Assembly (NCBI GenBank): GCA_039024295.1 | Contig: JBCDIQ010000072.1 | Location: 1-18,011 of the forward strand | Length of the DNA: 18,011 bases | Reading direction: 5' to 3' | Source of the DNA: JBCDIQ01 sp039024295 | GTDB taxonomy: Bacteria; Bacteroidota; Bacteroidia; J057 | In this document: positions 8,029 through 15,538 of the stretch, in pieces | Numbering within the stretch: the stretch's first letter is position 1 | How the letters are laid out: each line of letters opens with the position of its first letter | Position numbers and translations under genes: made by a program | Notes under the pieces: generated by a model | The model's input: only the letters and a program-made list of their open reading frames with translations | Told to the model about the DNA's origin: nothing | Databases searched by the model: none

Positions 8029-8559
8029 TTAGAGACCAGCGGTCACTTCAAAATCCATCTTTGCGCGCATTTCAACTGCTTTTTCCAACGGACCAGTAGT
8101 GGTGCCGCGAACCACTACGTCAAACTGGTCTTGCTTCAAGTATTCTTTGAGCTCTTCTTCTCCTTTTACTGGCATTTCAATTTGAGTTGCTCCGGCAGGT
8201 ATCTTGGCCAGTTCTGCAATCATTACCTCTTCTTGTCCCTGAGCACGAATGTGCAAGGACGCATTCTCAATCAGGTCAAAGGTTACACCTGGAGATAAAA
8301 TCTGCAAGGAAACATACTCTATGTTCACAGACTTCAATTTGTCAATGGTAGCATCATTGGCGTTAAGTTCGTCTTTCAAGGTGGATGTAACAATGGTCAT
8401 GGTAATTTCGCCATTTTCTACCTGATCTTGAGGCTGAATGACAAAATCAACGCTGTTAAACTTAAGCATAAAGTCCACATTGAGGATGTCCTCAGTACAT
8501 GCAGTCAAGCTTAAAACAACGAGGGTAAGTGCGAGAAAAGAGAATTTGATGTTTTTCAT
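8029..8559 (-). CDS. Hypothetical lipoprotein (176 aa)
   Basis: The ATG at 8559 was chosen because it directly precedes a lipoprotein signal peptide: MKNIKF, a hydrophobic core, then the lipobox LTAC with Cys21. The frame continues upstream to 8637, but that extension would bury the signal peptide. The mature part is rich in alternating hydrophobic residues and Glu/Thr, with repeated beta-like segments (NSVDFVIQPQDQV, EITMTIVTSTL, VNIEYVSLQIL, FDLIENASLHI), which suggests a beta-sandwich exported to the cell envelope. The family is not recognised. The gene is monocistronic, with a strong terminator downstream and the divergent parC gene 307 bp upstream. Confidence 0.85.
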   Translation of the reverse strand: MKNIKFSFLALTLVVLSLTACTEDILNVDFMLKFNSVDFVIQPQDQVENGEITMTIVTSTLKDELNANDATIDKLKSVNIEYVSLQILSPGVTFDLIENASLHIRAQGQEEVMIAELAKIPAGATQIEMPVKGEEELKEYLKQDQFDVVVRGTTTGPLEKAVEMRAKMDFEVTAGL

Positions 8560-8866
8560 GATGTGTTTGGGGTTGAACGAGATGATCAATTGTTTCATGT
8601 ACCCCATTCGTCGACCAACATGGGAAGATGTCAACATGATTTGTAAAAAAAGTTTATTTTTTGTGCTAATACACTGATTTTCAGTATAATAAAATATCCT
8701 TACTATTTATCGAAAGCTTGTCCAGGACAACCTACCTATCGAAAAGCCTTTAAAACTATCCACACTGCTTATGGATAAATGATTTGGTGGAATAGGAAGA
8801 ATTATGCTATATTTGTCTAAAAAAATTAGCCCTTTTACCACCAGATACCAATAACACTAGCTTTTC
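8560..8866. other. Intergenic region between divergent lipoprotein and parC genes
   Basis: This is the longest gene-free stretch in the window. It holds the parC promoter (8783-8815) and an AT-rich block at about 8640-8710. Within that block, ACTGA and TCAGT (8673-8677 and 8681-8685) form a small inverted repeat with a 3-nt spacer that could be an operator. A clear promoter for the minus-strand lipoprotein was not found. Nothing in it looks like an RNA gene. Confidence 0.6.
8783..8815 (+). promoter_or_regulatory. parC promoter (TTTG-TAnnTTTG type)
   Basis: TTTG at 8783-8786 and the exact -7 box TATATTTG at 8808-8815 are separated by 21 nt. This is the spacing expected of the Bacteroidota primary sigma factor. 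The box ends 51 nt before the parC ATG. Confidence 0.7.
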
Positions 8867-11473
8867 ATGGCAGATGTTTCTTCCAACGGTCACGACCCAA
8901 GCAGCTCTGAACTAACCCTTCCTATTGGGGGAATGTATGAGAATTATTTCCTGGATTACGCCTCTTATGTAATATTGGAACGTGCAGTTCCCCAACTCAA
9001 TGACGGCCTGAAACCTGTGCAGCGCAGGATTTTACACGCCATGCGGGAAATGCACGATGGGCGTTTTCACAAAGTTGCCAACGTAATTGGCCAAACCATG
9101 CAGTACCACCCGCATGGCGACGCTGCCATCGGTGATGCACTGGTCAATTTGGGTCAAAAAGACTTACTCATTGATTGTCAGGGAAACTGGGGAGATACCC
9201 GTACCGGAGACCGAGCGGCAGCAGCCCGATATATTGAGGCACGCCTGTCCAAATTTGCGATGGATGTGGCATTTAGCCCAGCCATTACCGACTGGCAGGT
9301 GTCCTACGATGGAAGAAAGAAAGAGCCCATTTCCCTCCCGATGAAATTCCCCCTGGTGCTGACACAAGGCGTAGAAGGGATTGCCGTAGGTCTCTCCACT
9401 CGGATTTTGCCGCATAACTTTATAGAGCTGATCAAAGCTTCCATCCAGGTGCTAAAAGGCAAGAAGCCCAAGCTTTTCCCCGATTTCCCCAACGGGGGTC
9501 AGATTGATGTGGACAATTACCAGGGAGGAAAAAGAGGGGGAAAAATTCGCTGCCGGGCCACCATTGAGACCAAGGATAAAAGTACCTTGCTCATTAAGGA
9601 GATTCCGTATGGCACCACCACCGGAAGCCTGATGGATTCCATTGTGAAAGCCAACGATCGAGGCAAAATCAAGATTAAACGGGTAGTGGACAATACCGCC
9701 CAGGAAGTAGAAGTACAAGTAGACTTGGCCTCCGGGGTTTCACCGGATGTTACCATTGATGCGTTGTATGCCTTCACCGATTGTGAAGTGTCCATTTCGC
9801 CTAATGCGTGCGTGATCATTGACGAGAAGCCGCATTTCCTGACCGTTGAGGACATGCTGCGGATGAGCACAGAGCATACCCGCGAACTGTTGCGAATGGA
9901 GTTGGAAGTGAAACTGGCGGGCTTACGCGAAAAGCTGCTATTTTCATCCCTCGAACGCATTTTCATAGAAAATAGAATCTACCGCGACATTGAGGAATGT
10001 GAAACATGGGAAGCGGTATTGGAGACGATTGACAGGGGACTTGATCCTTATAAAGCTCAGTTTTACCGAGAAATAACCCAGGAGGACATTGTTCGCCTGA
10101 CAGAAATCAAGATCAAGCGGATTTCCAAATTTGACGCTTTTAAGGCTGATGAGGCAATCCGTTCCCTGGAAGAGCAAATCGCTGAGGTAGAGAACAACTT
10201 GGCCCATTTGACCGAGTTTGCCATTGATTACTTCCAAAACCTGCTGGATAAGTATGGAAAAGGACGTGAGCGCAGAACAGAAATCCGCACCTTTGACAAC
10301 ATCAAGGTACGTCATGTTGCCATCGCGAATGAAAAACTGTATGTCAACCGGAAAGAAGGGTTTATCGGCTATGGCCTGAAAAAGGACGAATACGTGTGTG
10401 ACTGCTCGGACATTGACAATGTGATCGTGTTCCGCAAAGATGGCAAGTACCTCGTCACTCGTGTTCAGGATAAGGCATTTGTGGGCAAGGACATTCTGCA
10501 TGTCGATGTATGGCGGAAGGGCGAAGAACGAAAGGTCTACCATGCCATTTATTGGGATGGAAAGGCCAAAAGAAACTATGTCAAGCGGTTTGCCGTGACG
10601 GCCACTACCCTGGACAGGGAATACGATGTTACAAAAGGAGAAAAAGGCTCTCGCCTCTTATATTTCTCGGCAAACCCCAACAGTGAATCTGAAGTAGTTG
10701 CTGTTCGCCTGAGTGCCAACAGCCGTGCAAAGAACAAAGTATTTGAATTCGATTTTGCAGAACTCGCGATCAAGGGTCGAACCTCACAAGGGAATGTGAT
10801 TTCGAAGTACCCTATCACCAGCGTCAAGCGAGTTTCGGTCGGTGCATCCACCCTTGGTGGCATGAAAATCTGGATGGATGAGACCATTGGTCGACTGAAC
10901 ACCGATGAGCGGGGCACCTACCTGGGAGAATTTGACACGGATGATCGCATTTTGGTTCTGTTCAAGGATGGCAGCTATGAAATCACAGATTTTGAGTTGA
11001 CCAATCGGTATGACATGGCCAAAATCCTGCTGGTTGAGAAATTGGATCCTCAAAAAGCCGTCACTTCCCTATATTATCATGGAGATCGAAAAGACTACTA
11101 CGTTAAGCGGTTCCAGATAGAAACCACCAGCTTGAACGAGCGCAATACGTATATCAGCGAAGAAAGAGGCTCCAAATTGATTTTGGCTACAACCGAACCA
11201 TTGGTGTATGTCCACTTCACAGAAACCAAAGGTAAATCCAAGGTCAAGGAAGAAATTACCCTTAGCCTGAATGAATTCATTGATGTAAAAGGCTGGAAGT
11301 CCCTGGGCAATAAACTTAGCCGCTACGCTGTCTCGCGTATCAAGCAAGTACCGCCACCGGAGGGAATTGTTCCTGAACCCGCACCCGAGAAACTCCAGCC
11401 CGGAGACCAGGTAGAATGGTCAGGAGAGGACCTCAAAACAGACAAAAACGGCCAAGGGAATTTATTCGGGTAA
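8867..11473 (+). CDS. parC: DNA topoisomerase IV subunit A
   Basis: 868 aa type IIA topoisomerase subunit that cuts and passes DNA duplexes to unlink daughter chromosomes; it works with ParE, whose gene is not in the window. The catalytic tyrosine is Tyr122 in AARYIEARLSKFA. The quinolone-interaction loop HPHGDAAIGDALVNL spans residues 81-95. LDYASYVILERAVPQLNDGLKPVQRRIL is the usual N-terminal signature (residues 29-56). The C-terminal region has degenerate beta-propeller blades rather than the canonical GyrA box, as in Bacteroidota ParC. The tail is Pro/Glu-rich and ends QGNLFG, a possible sliding-clamp motif. The start at 8867 is supported by the promoter upstream and by homology beginning near residue 16. 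The stop abuts that of the next, convergent gene with no base between them. Confidence 0.95.
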   Translation: MADVSSNGHDPSSSELTLPIGGMYENYFLDYASYVILERAVPQLNDGLKPVQRRILHAMREMHDGRFHKVANVIGQTMQYHPHGDAAIGDALVNLGQKDLLIDCQGNWGDTRTGDRAAAARYIEARLSKFAMDVAFSPAITDWQVSYDGRKKEPISLPMKFPLVLTQGVEGIAVGLSTRILPHNFIELIKASIQVLKGKKPKLFPDFPNGGQIDVDNYQGGKRGGKIRCRATIETKDKSTLLIKEIPYGTTTGSLMDSIVKANDRGKIKIKRVVDNTAQEVEVQVDLASGVSPDVTIDALYAFTDCEVSISPNACVIIDEKPHFLTVEDMLRMSTEHTRELLRMELEVKLAGLREKLLFSSLERIFIENRIYRDIEECETWEAVLETIDRGLDPYKAQFYREITQEDIVRLTEIKIKRISKFDAFKADEAIRSLEEQIAEVENNLAHLTEFAIDYFQNLLDKYGKGRERRTEIRTFDNIKVRHVAIANEKLYVNRKEGFIGYGLKKDEYVCDCSDIDNVIVFRKDGKYLVTRVQDKAFVGKDILHVDVWRKGEERKVYHAIYWDGKAKRNYVKRFAVTATTLDREYDVTKGEKGSRLLYFSANPNSESEVVAVRLSANSRAKNKVFEFDFAELAIKGRTSQGNVISKYPITSVKRVSVGASTLGGMKIWMDETIGRLNTDERGTYLGEFDTDDRILVLFKDGSYEITDFELTNRYDMAKILLVEKLDPQKAVTSLYYHGDRKDYYVKRFQIETTSLNERNTYISEERGSKLILATTEPLVYVHFTETKGKSKVKEEITLSLNEFIDVKGWKSLGNKLSRYAVSRIKQVPPPEGIVPEPAPEKLQPGDQVEWSGEDLKTDKNGQGNLFG

Positions 11474-12724
11474 TTAGGACTCAAACGCCTGCCACCACCT
11501 TTGGGGTAATTCATCCTTTCGTGTGGTGTGGTAATCCTGCTCGGAACAAGCTACCAAGTGGGTTCGGGGGCGTTGCCGGCCTAAATCTTGAGAGAACGGC
11601 ACTTCCATCCACCACCGCTGGGTAGCCGTATCCTCATAAAAAACGACTTCATCCACCGTGGAATGAACCTTGACGGAATATTTTCGCATGGAAGCAACAG
11701 GAGGAATGGGCTTACGGAGCAGCATTCCTTCTATCAGGTACCAGGTCATGACGGCTACCTGTCGGGCACCTGCATTTATCGGATCAGCTGAGGGATCATA
11801 GCCCGCCATGACAAAGCAATCCAGCTTCGGAGCCAGCCCTGCATACCGAGCCAATTGACAAGCCTCTATCGCATCAAATCCTCCCGGAGAAGGAAATAAA
11901 CTACCTGCCATATCGCCTTGACGAATAGCTGAGAGCTCAAAGCATCCCATATCCGCCTGACGCAGGTAAGGCTCAGCTTCAGGCAATTGTTGGTACAATT
12001 CTCCATAGCGGACGGCCTGCAAGTTTAGTTCACTGAGGGTCTCCAACACCTGACTTTCCACAAAATATCGTTGGTACCCCAGGGTGAAAAAACGGGCAAG
12101 GCGCTCAGGTTCGTAGGTGAGCACTCGCTTGTTAAACGTAACCGCTTCCGGTTCTAATTCGGGTTCTCCAAGGGCGAACCGTGGCCCGATGTGGGCATAA
12201 GTCACTTCTTCAGGTATTTCCAGCCGTCCCAGGTAAGCTCCGAAGGCAGCTTCCGGCTGATCTGAAAGGATCACTACCTTTTTATTCTCCTCCAACAATT
12301 TCCCGATCACATACCCCAAGGCATCATAGTATTGGTCTGGTGTTTCTTTCGAACGGAAGTTCCCCAAATCAACTACCTGGCCCATTTTCCCCAGCGCAGT
12401 AAATGGGTACAATTGACAACGAACGGCATCTGCCAACACACTGGCCTGCTGGCTTCCTCCTGTTCCAACCAGGACTACTTCTGCTGTTTTCCAGTCAGGA
12501 AAATGCTGTTCAAAGGCTGGAATCACATTTCCAAAGGCACCTCCTTTTCGCAAGGTGGCTGCTTCGTCAGAAACTGGTTCAAAAAACACCGAAAGGTCCA
12601 ATATTGATGAAGTTAGGGGTCGGGGAGAAAACGAAAGGGGAAAATTAGAACGCTTTGATGGGTCTTGCAAAAGGTTGATCAGATTGTTTGCAAAATCTGG
12701 ACAGGGGTATGTATTTTGAAACAT
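11474..12724 (-). CDS. Ureohydrolase (formimidoylglutamase/arginase-like) protein with degenerate active site
   Basis: 416 aa from the ATG at 12724. The C-terminal half follows the Bacteroidota formimidoylglutamase pattern: DMGCFELSAIRQGDM (residues 258-272), GGFDAIEACQLARYAG (281-296), and GYDPSADPINAG...VMTWYLIEG (308-333). The three metal-binding motifs of active ureohydrolases appear lost: VILSDQPEAA (151-160) where GG-G/S-H/Q-D is expected, AHIGPRFALG (177-186) where Asp residues are expected, and a D-x-G change in the third motif. It may be a non-catalytic paralogue. The start is uncertain: a TTG at 12601 would begin just before the conserved DLSVFFEPVS, give 375 aa, and sit 38 nt after a near-consensus promoter. 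The longer frame up to 12907 is an artefact of the overlapping divergent gene. Confidence 0.7.
   Translation of the reverse strand: MFQNTYPCPDFANNLINLLQDPSKRSNFPLSFSPRPLTSSILDLSVFFEPVSDEAATLRKGGAFGNVIPAFEQHFPDWKTAEVVLVGTGGSQQASVLADAVRCQLYPFTALGKMGQVVDLGNFRSKETPDQYYDALGYVIGKLLEENKKVVILSDQPEAAFGAYLGRLEIPEEVTYAHIGPRFALGEPELEPEAVTFNKRVLTYEPERLARFFTLGYQRYFVESQVLETLSELNLQAVRYGELYQQLPEAEPYLRQADMGCFELSAIRQGDMAGSLFPSPGGFDAIEACQLARYAGLAPKLDCFVMAGYDPSADPINAGARQVAVMTWYLIEGMLLRKPIPPVASMRKYSVKVHSTVDEVVFYEDTATQRWWMEVPFSQDLGRQRPRTHLVACSEQDYHTTRKDELPQRWWQAFES
12640..12671 (-). promoter_or_regulatory. Possible promoter inside the annotated 5' end of the ureohydrolase-like gene
   Basis: On the minus strand, TTTG (12671-12668) and TAATTTTC (12647-12640) are 20 nt apart. 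The second is one base from TAnnTTTG. If real, it lies downstream of the ATG at 12724 and favours translation from the TTG at 12601. Confidence 0.3.
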
Positions 12725-13706
12725 GATCCTATTGACTGGTGCCACAGGTTTTCTGGGCCAATACCTGCTGGAAGAACTGCTTACACAAGGCCATGATCTG
12801 CGGGTGCTGGTACGCAACCCGGATAATCGTGACCTTCCCTGGAAAAATTTAGTGGAAATTGCTGAGGGAGATGTAAGAGATGTGTTAGCCGTACAACAAG
12901 CCGTCAAAGGGGTCTCACATGTGATCCATAACGCCGCGGTGGTCAGTTACTGGAAAGGACGTCGGGCAGAAATGATGGCGGTAAATGTAGAAGGTACTGC
13001 CAATGTGGTGGATATGTGCCTGGAGGAGGGAGTAGGGAAATTGGTCCATATGAGCTCCATTGCGGCAATGGGAGACGCAGATCCCGATGGAGGCCCGGTG
13101 ACAGAAGCATCCAAATACACGAACCGCCCTGGACTGAGCTGGTACAGCAAATCCAAGCACGGAGCAGAACTAGAGGTACACCGTGGGGTGCAGGAAGGGC
13201 TGGATGCCGTCATGCTGAATCCGGGCGTCATCCTCGGAAAAGGCGACTGGAACCGGGGCACGCCCAAGATGTTCCGGATGATCAACGCAGGACTGAATTA
13301 CTACAACCAGCGGGTAACGGGATTTGTAGGTGCTGCAGATGTAGCACGTGCCACCGAGATAATGCTCCATCGAGCAACCCAATCAGGTGAACGCTTCCTC
13401 ATGGTGAGCGAAAATTTAGATCAGCAAAAGCTGTTTACGATGGTGGCAGAATCACTTGGGAAACAGCCTCCAAGCAAGCAATTTCCAGCAGCACTTACCC
13501 CCGTTGTAGGGTTGCTCTCAGAATGGATCAGTCGTATGAAGGGAGAAGAACCTATTCTCACCCGTGAGTCGCTCAGAAACATCAATGGCAAAGTCTATTA
13601 CCAGGCAGATAAAATCCGAGAACAAGGGTTTAAGTTTACGCCAATCAAAAAAGTGATTGCCCAGACCGCAGAAGCCTTTAAAAAGGAAATAATGGAGTCA
13701 GCCTAA
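12723..13706 (+). CDS. NAD(P)-dependent epimerase/dehydratase, extended SDR family
   Basis: 327 aa. The Rossmann nucleotide-binding motif TGATGFLG is at residues 5-12, with GDVRD (49-53) contacting the cofactor in this family and HNAAVV at 69-74. Ser111/Ser112 in HMSSIAA, with Tyr141 and Lys145 in the YxxxK motif (YSKSK), give the SDR catalytic triad. NPGVILGKGDW is the usual substrate-side loop. The pattern is closest to the dihydroflavonol-4-reductase/3-beta-HSD-like branch, so the substrate is probably a small ketone or sugar nucleotide and cannot be told from sequence. The ATG overlaps by two bases the first ATG of the divergent gene (CATG at 12722-12725), so this gene's promoter must lie within or beyond that gene's 5' end. 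Confidence 0.9.
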   Translation: MILLTGATGFLGQYLLEELLTQGHDLRVLVRNPDNRDLPWKNLVEIAEGDVRDVLAVQQAVKGVSHVIHNAAVVSYWKGRRAEMMAVNVEGTANVVDMCLEEGVGKLVHMSSIAAMGDADPDGGPVTEASKYTNRPGLSWYSKSKHGAELEVHRGVQEGLDAVMLNPGVILGKGDWNRGTPKMFRMINAGLNYYNQRVTGFVGAADVARATEIMLHRATQSGERFLMVSENLDQQKLFTMVAESLGKQPPSKQFPAALTPVVGLLSEWISRMKGEEPILTRESLRNINGKVYYQADKIREQGFKFTPIKKVIAQTAEAFKKEIMESA

Positions 13707-13720
13707 TACCTAAAACCCAA

Positions 13721-13733
13721 TACCTGACAGCTA
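13721..13733 (+). repeat. Left copy of a short repeat flanking the DUF1703 gene
   Basis: TACCTGACAGCTA lies in a C/A/T-rich spacer, in the same orientation as TACCTAACAGCTA at 15495-15507 (one mismatch). The bases upstream of both copies are also similar (CTAA and ACCC words). The gene lies between the copies. Confidence 0.5.
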
Positions 13734-13754
13734 GAAGCTAACCCCCAATTTCCC

Positions 13755-13762
13755 TATATTTG
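13755..13762 (+). promoter_or_regulatory. -7 box TATATTTG immediately before the DUF1703 start
   Basis: Exact TAnnTTTG match, identical to the parC -7 box. Only three bases separate it from the ATG at 13766, so a transcript from it would be leaderless or nearly so. No matching -33 TTG was found at 19-21 nt. Confidence 0.45.
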
Positions 13763-13765
13763 TAT

Positions 13766-15487
13766 ATGCTCAAACTTCCCTACGGCCGGTCTGATTTCGC
13801 TTCTCTTATTGAGGGGGGGTATCATTATGTAGACAGAACACGTTTCATCGGTGAGTTGGAGCAATTGGGAGAATCTTACCTAATTTTTCTCCGGCCACGG
13901 AGGTTTGGGAAAAGCCTCTGGATTTCCACCCTGAGCTATTACTACGGGCTACAGCACAAAGACAAATTTGAAGCACTGTTTGGCAACCTAGACATAGGCA
14001 AGCAGCCTACCCCACTGGCCAATAGCTACTTGGTACTTCACTTTGATTTTAGTGGCGTAAATACGACAACAAAAGATCGTACTTATGCAGGATTTTTAGT
14101 AAAACTGAAACAAGGCTTCCAAAGGTTTTTCGATCAATATGGTGATTTTTTTGACCCTAACAGTCTAAAAAAACTTTTCTCAATTGAAGAACCAGCGGAA
14201 ATGATGGTGGTATTTTTAGGGATATTAAGCTCACAACCCCGCAAGGTTTACCTCCTCATCGACGAATACGACCATTTTACCAACGAACTGGTCAGTTTTG
14301 ACATTGACCAGTTTCAGGACATTGTGAGCAAGCAAGGCTGGGTGAGGAAGTTTTACGAAGTGGTCAAGACGGGTACAGGCCAAGGCCTAATAGACCGGAT
14401 TTTCATGACAGGCGTGTCTCCTGTGACTCTCGACAGCCTTACTTCTGGATTTAACATTGGGGCAGATCACACCCAAAGTCCCTATCTGCATGAATTGATG
14501 GGGTTTAAGGAACAGGAAGTCCGGCAAATCTTGACTCAAATCGTAGCAGACGGTACAGCAGTAGCTCCCATGCTGGAGTTAATGCGCAGTTGGTACAATG
14601 GCTACACGTTTACCATTGAGGGAGAGCAGGATAAGCTTTACAACCCTGACATGGTGCTTTATTTTTGTAAGGAGTTCCAACGTCGTCAGGCACCTCCTCC
14701 CCAACTGCTCGACACCAACATCGTCTCGGATTATGGCAAGATCAAGCGTATTTTTCAGCTAGGCGGAAAGGAATCTGCGCATTTTGGTAAGCTAAAAGAA
14801 GTGCTTCAACAGGGACAAGTAACCACCCGGATTGTGCCCCAGTTCAGTTTTGAGCGAGATTTTACGCCAGAGGATTTCCTAAGCCTGATGTTCTACACAG
14901 GGCTACTGACCATTAAACAGGTCAAATACAATTTTTCCATCTTGGGCATTCCCAATCTCGTGATTGAAAAACTCTATTTTGACTTTTTCAGAGAACTAAT
15001 TGAGGATCGTCTTGACAAACGGTCATTGGGCTTGGATATTCAGTCAACTGTTTTGGAGCTATCCGATAATAACCAACCAAAGCCCTTATTCGAGTTGGTA
15101 GCAAACACCCTCAACCAGCTTTCCAACAGGGATTTTCTCCATTTCAACGAAACGGGCTTAAAAATGGTCATGCTGAGCTACCTTCACATGACGCAGATGT
15201 ACACCCTCCAATCGGAATATGAAGCCAACCGAGGCTATGTGGATTTGCTTTTGCTCCACCGCCCTCCCATCAACACGCCTTATCAGTTCGCCTTTGAACT
15301 CAAATACCTCAAACAAAAAGAGTCTGCTCAGCTAGAAACAGCCCTCGAAGAAGGTCGCGCGCAACTTCGCCGTTACCTTACCTCAGAAGCCCTGCAAACT
15401 CAGCCCGACCTCCGAGCTTGGCTGGTCGTGTTTGTGGGCACAGAGATGAAAGTTGTAGAGGAAGTATTTGAAGAGATAAGCTCCTAA
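13766..15487 (+). CDS. AAA-ATPase-like / PD-(D/E)XK nuclease protein (DUF1703 type)
   Basis: 573 aa from the ATG at 13766; family members start with MxKLPYG-SDF in the same way, so the TTG at 13760 was not used. The N-terminus LPYGRSDFASLIEGGYHYVD (residues 4-23, 20 aa) and the P-loop variant RPRRFGKS (43-50) are typical of the AAA-ATPase-like family. Walker B is LLIDEYD (163-169). The C-terminus carries a PD-(D/E)XK signature: Asp493 in GYVDLLLL and Glu511-x-Lys513 in FELKY. The family is very common and often multicopy in Bacteroidota. Its function is unproven; it is usually considered a nuclease-like accessory or mobile-associated protein. Similar short spacers on both sides suggest the gene may have been inserted as a unit. 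Confidence 0.9.
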   Translation: MLKLPYGRSDFASLIEGGYHYVDRTRFIGELEQLGESYLIFLRPRRFGKSLWISTLSYYYGLQHKDKFEALFGNLDIGKQPTPLANSYLVLHFDFSGVNTTTKDRTYAGFLVKLKQGFQRFFDQYGDFFDPNSLKKLFSIEEPAEMMVVFLGILSSQPRKVYLLIDEYDHFTNELVSFDIDQFQDIVSKQGWVRKFYEVVKTGTGQGLIDRIFMTGVSPVTLDSLTSGFNIGADHTQSPYLHELMGFKEQEVRQILTQIVADGTAVAPMLELMRSWYNGYTFTIEGEQDKLYNPDMVLYFCKEFQRRQAPPPQLLDTNIVSDYGKIKRIFQLGGKESAHFGKLKEVLQQGQVTTRIVPQFSFERDFTPEDFLSLMFYTGLLTIKQVKYNFSILGIPNLVIEKLYFDFFRELIEDRLDKRSLGLDIQSTVLELSDNNQPKPLFELVANTLNQLSNRDFLHFNETGLKMVMLSYLHMTQMYTLQSEYEANRGYVDLLLLHRPPINTPYQFAFELKYLKQKESAQLETALEEGRAQLRRYLTSEALQTQPDLRAWLVVFVGTEMKVVEEVFEEISS

Positions 15488-15494
15488 CCCCTAC

Positions 15495-15507
15495 TACCTA
15501 ACAGCTA
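15495..15507 (+). repeat. Right copy of a short repeat flanking the DUF1703 gene
   Basis: TACCTAACAGCTA, 8 bp after the stop of the DUF1703 gene, differs at one base from the copy at 13721-13733. The surrounding text is built of CCTA/CTAA words like the upstream spacer. Confidence 0.5.
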
Positions 15508-15538
15508 ATCCCTATCACCTGCAGAACACACCGCCCCG

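Noticed and set aside
8560..8637. Upstream extension of the lipoprotein frame to 8637
   Set aside because: It would place 26 residues before a complete lipoprotein signal peptide.
9944..10543. 199-codon open frame antisense to parC
   Set aside because: It mirrors conserved ParC sequence and has no promoter or family match.
12725..12907. N-terminal extension of the ureohydrolase-like frame to 12907
   Set aside because: It lies wholly opposite the Rossmann motif of the SDR gene and reads as Ser/Arg/Thr-rich shadow sequence.
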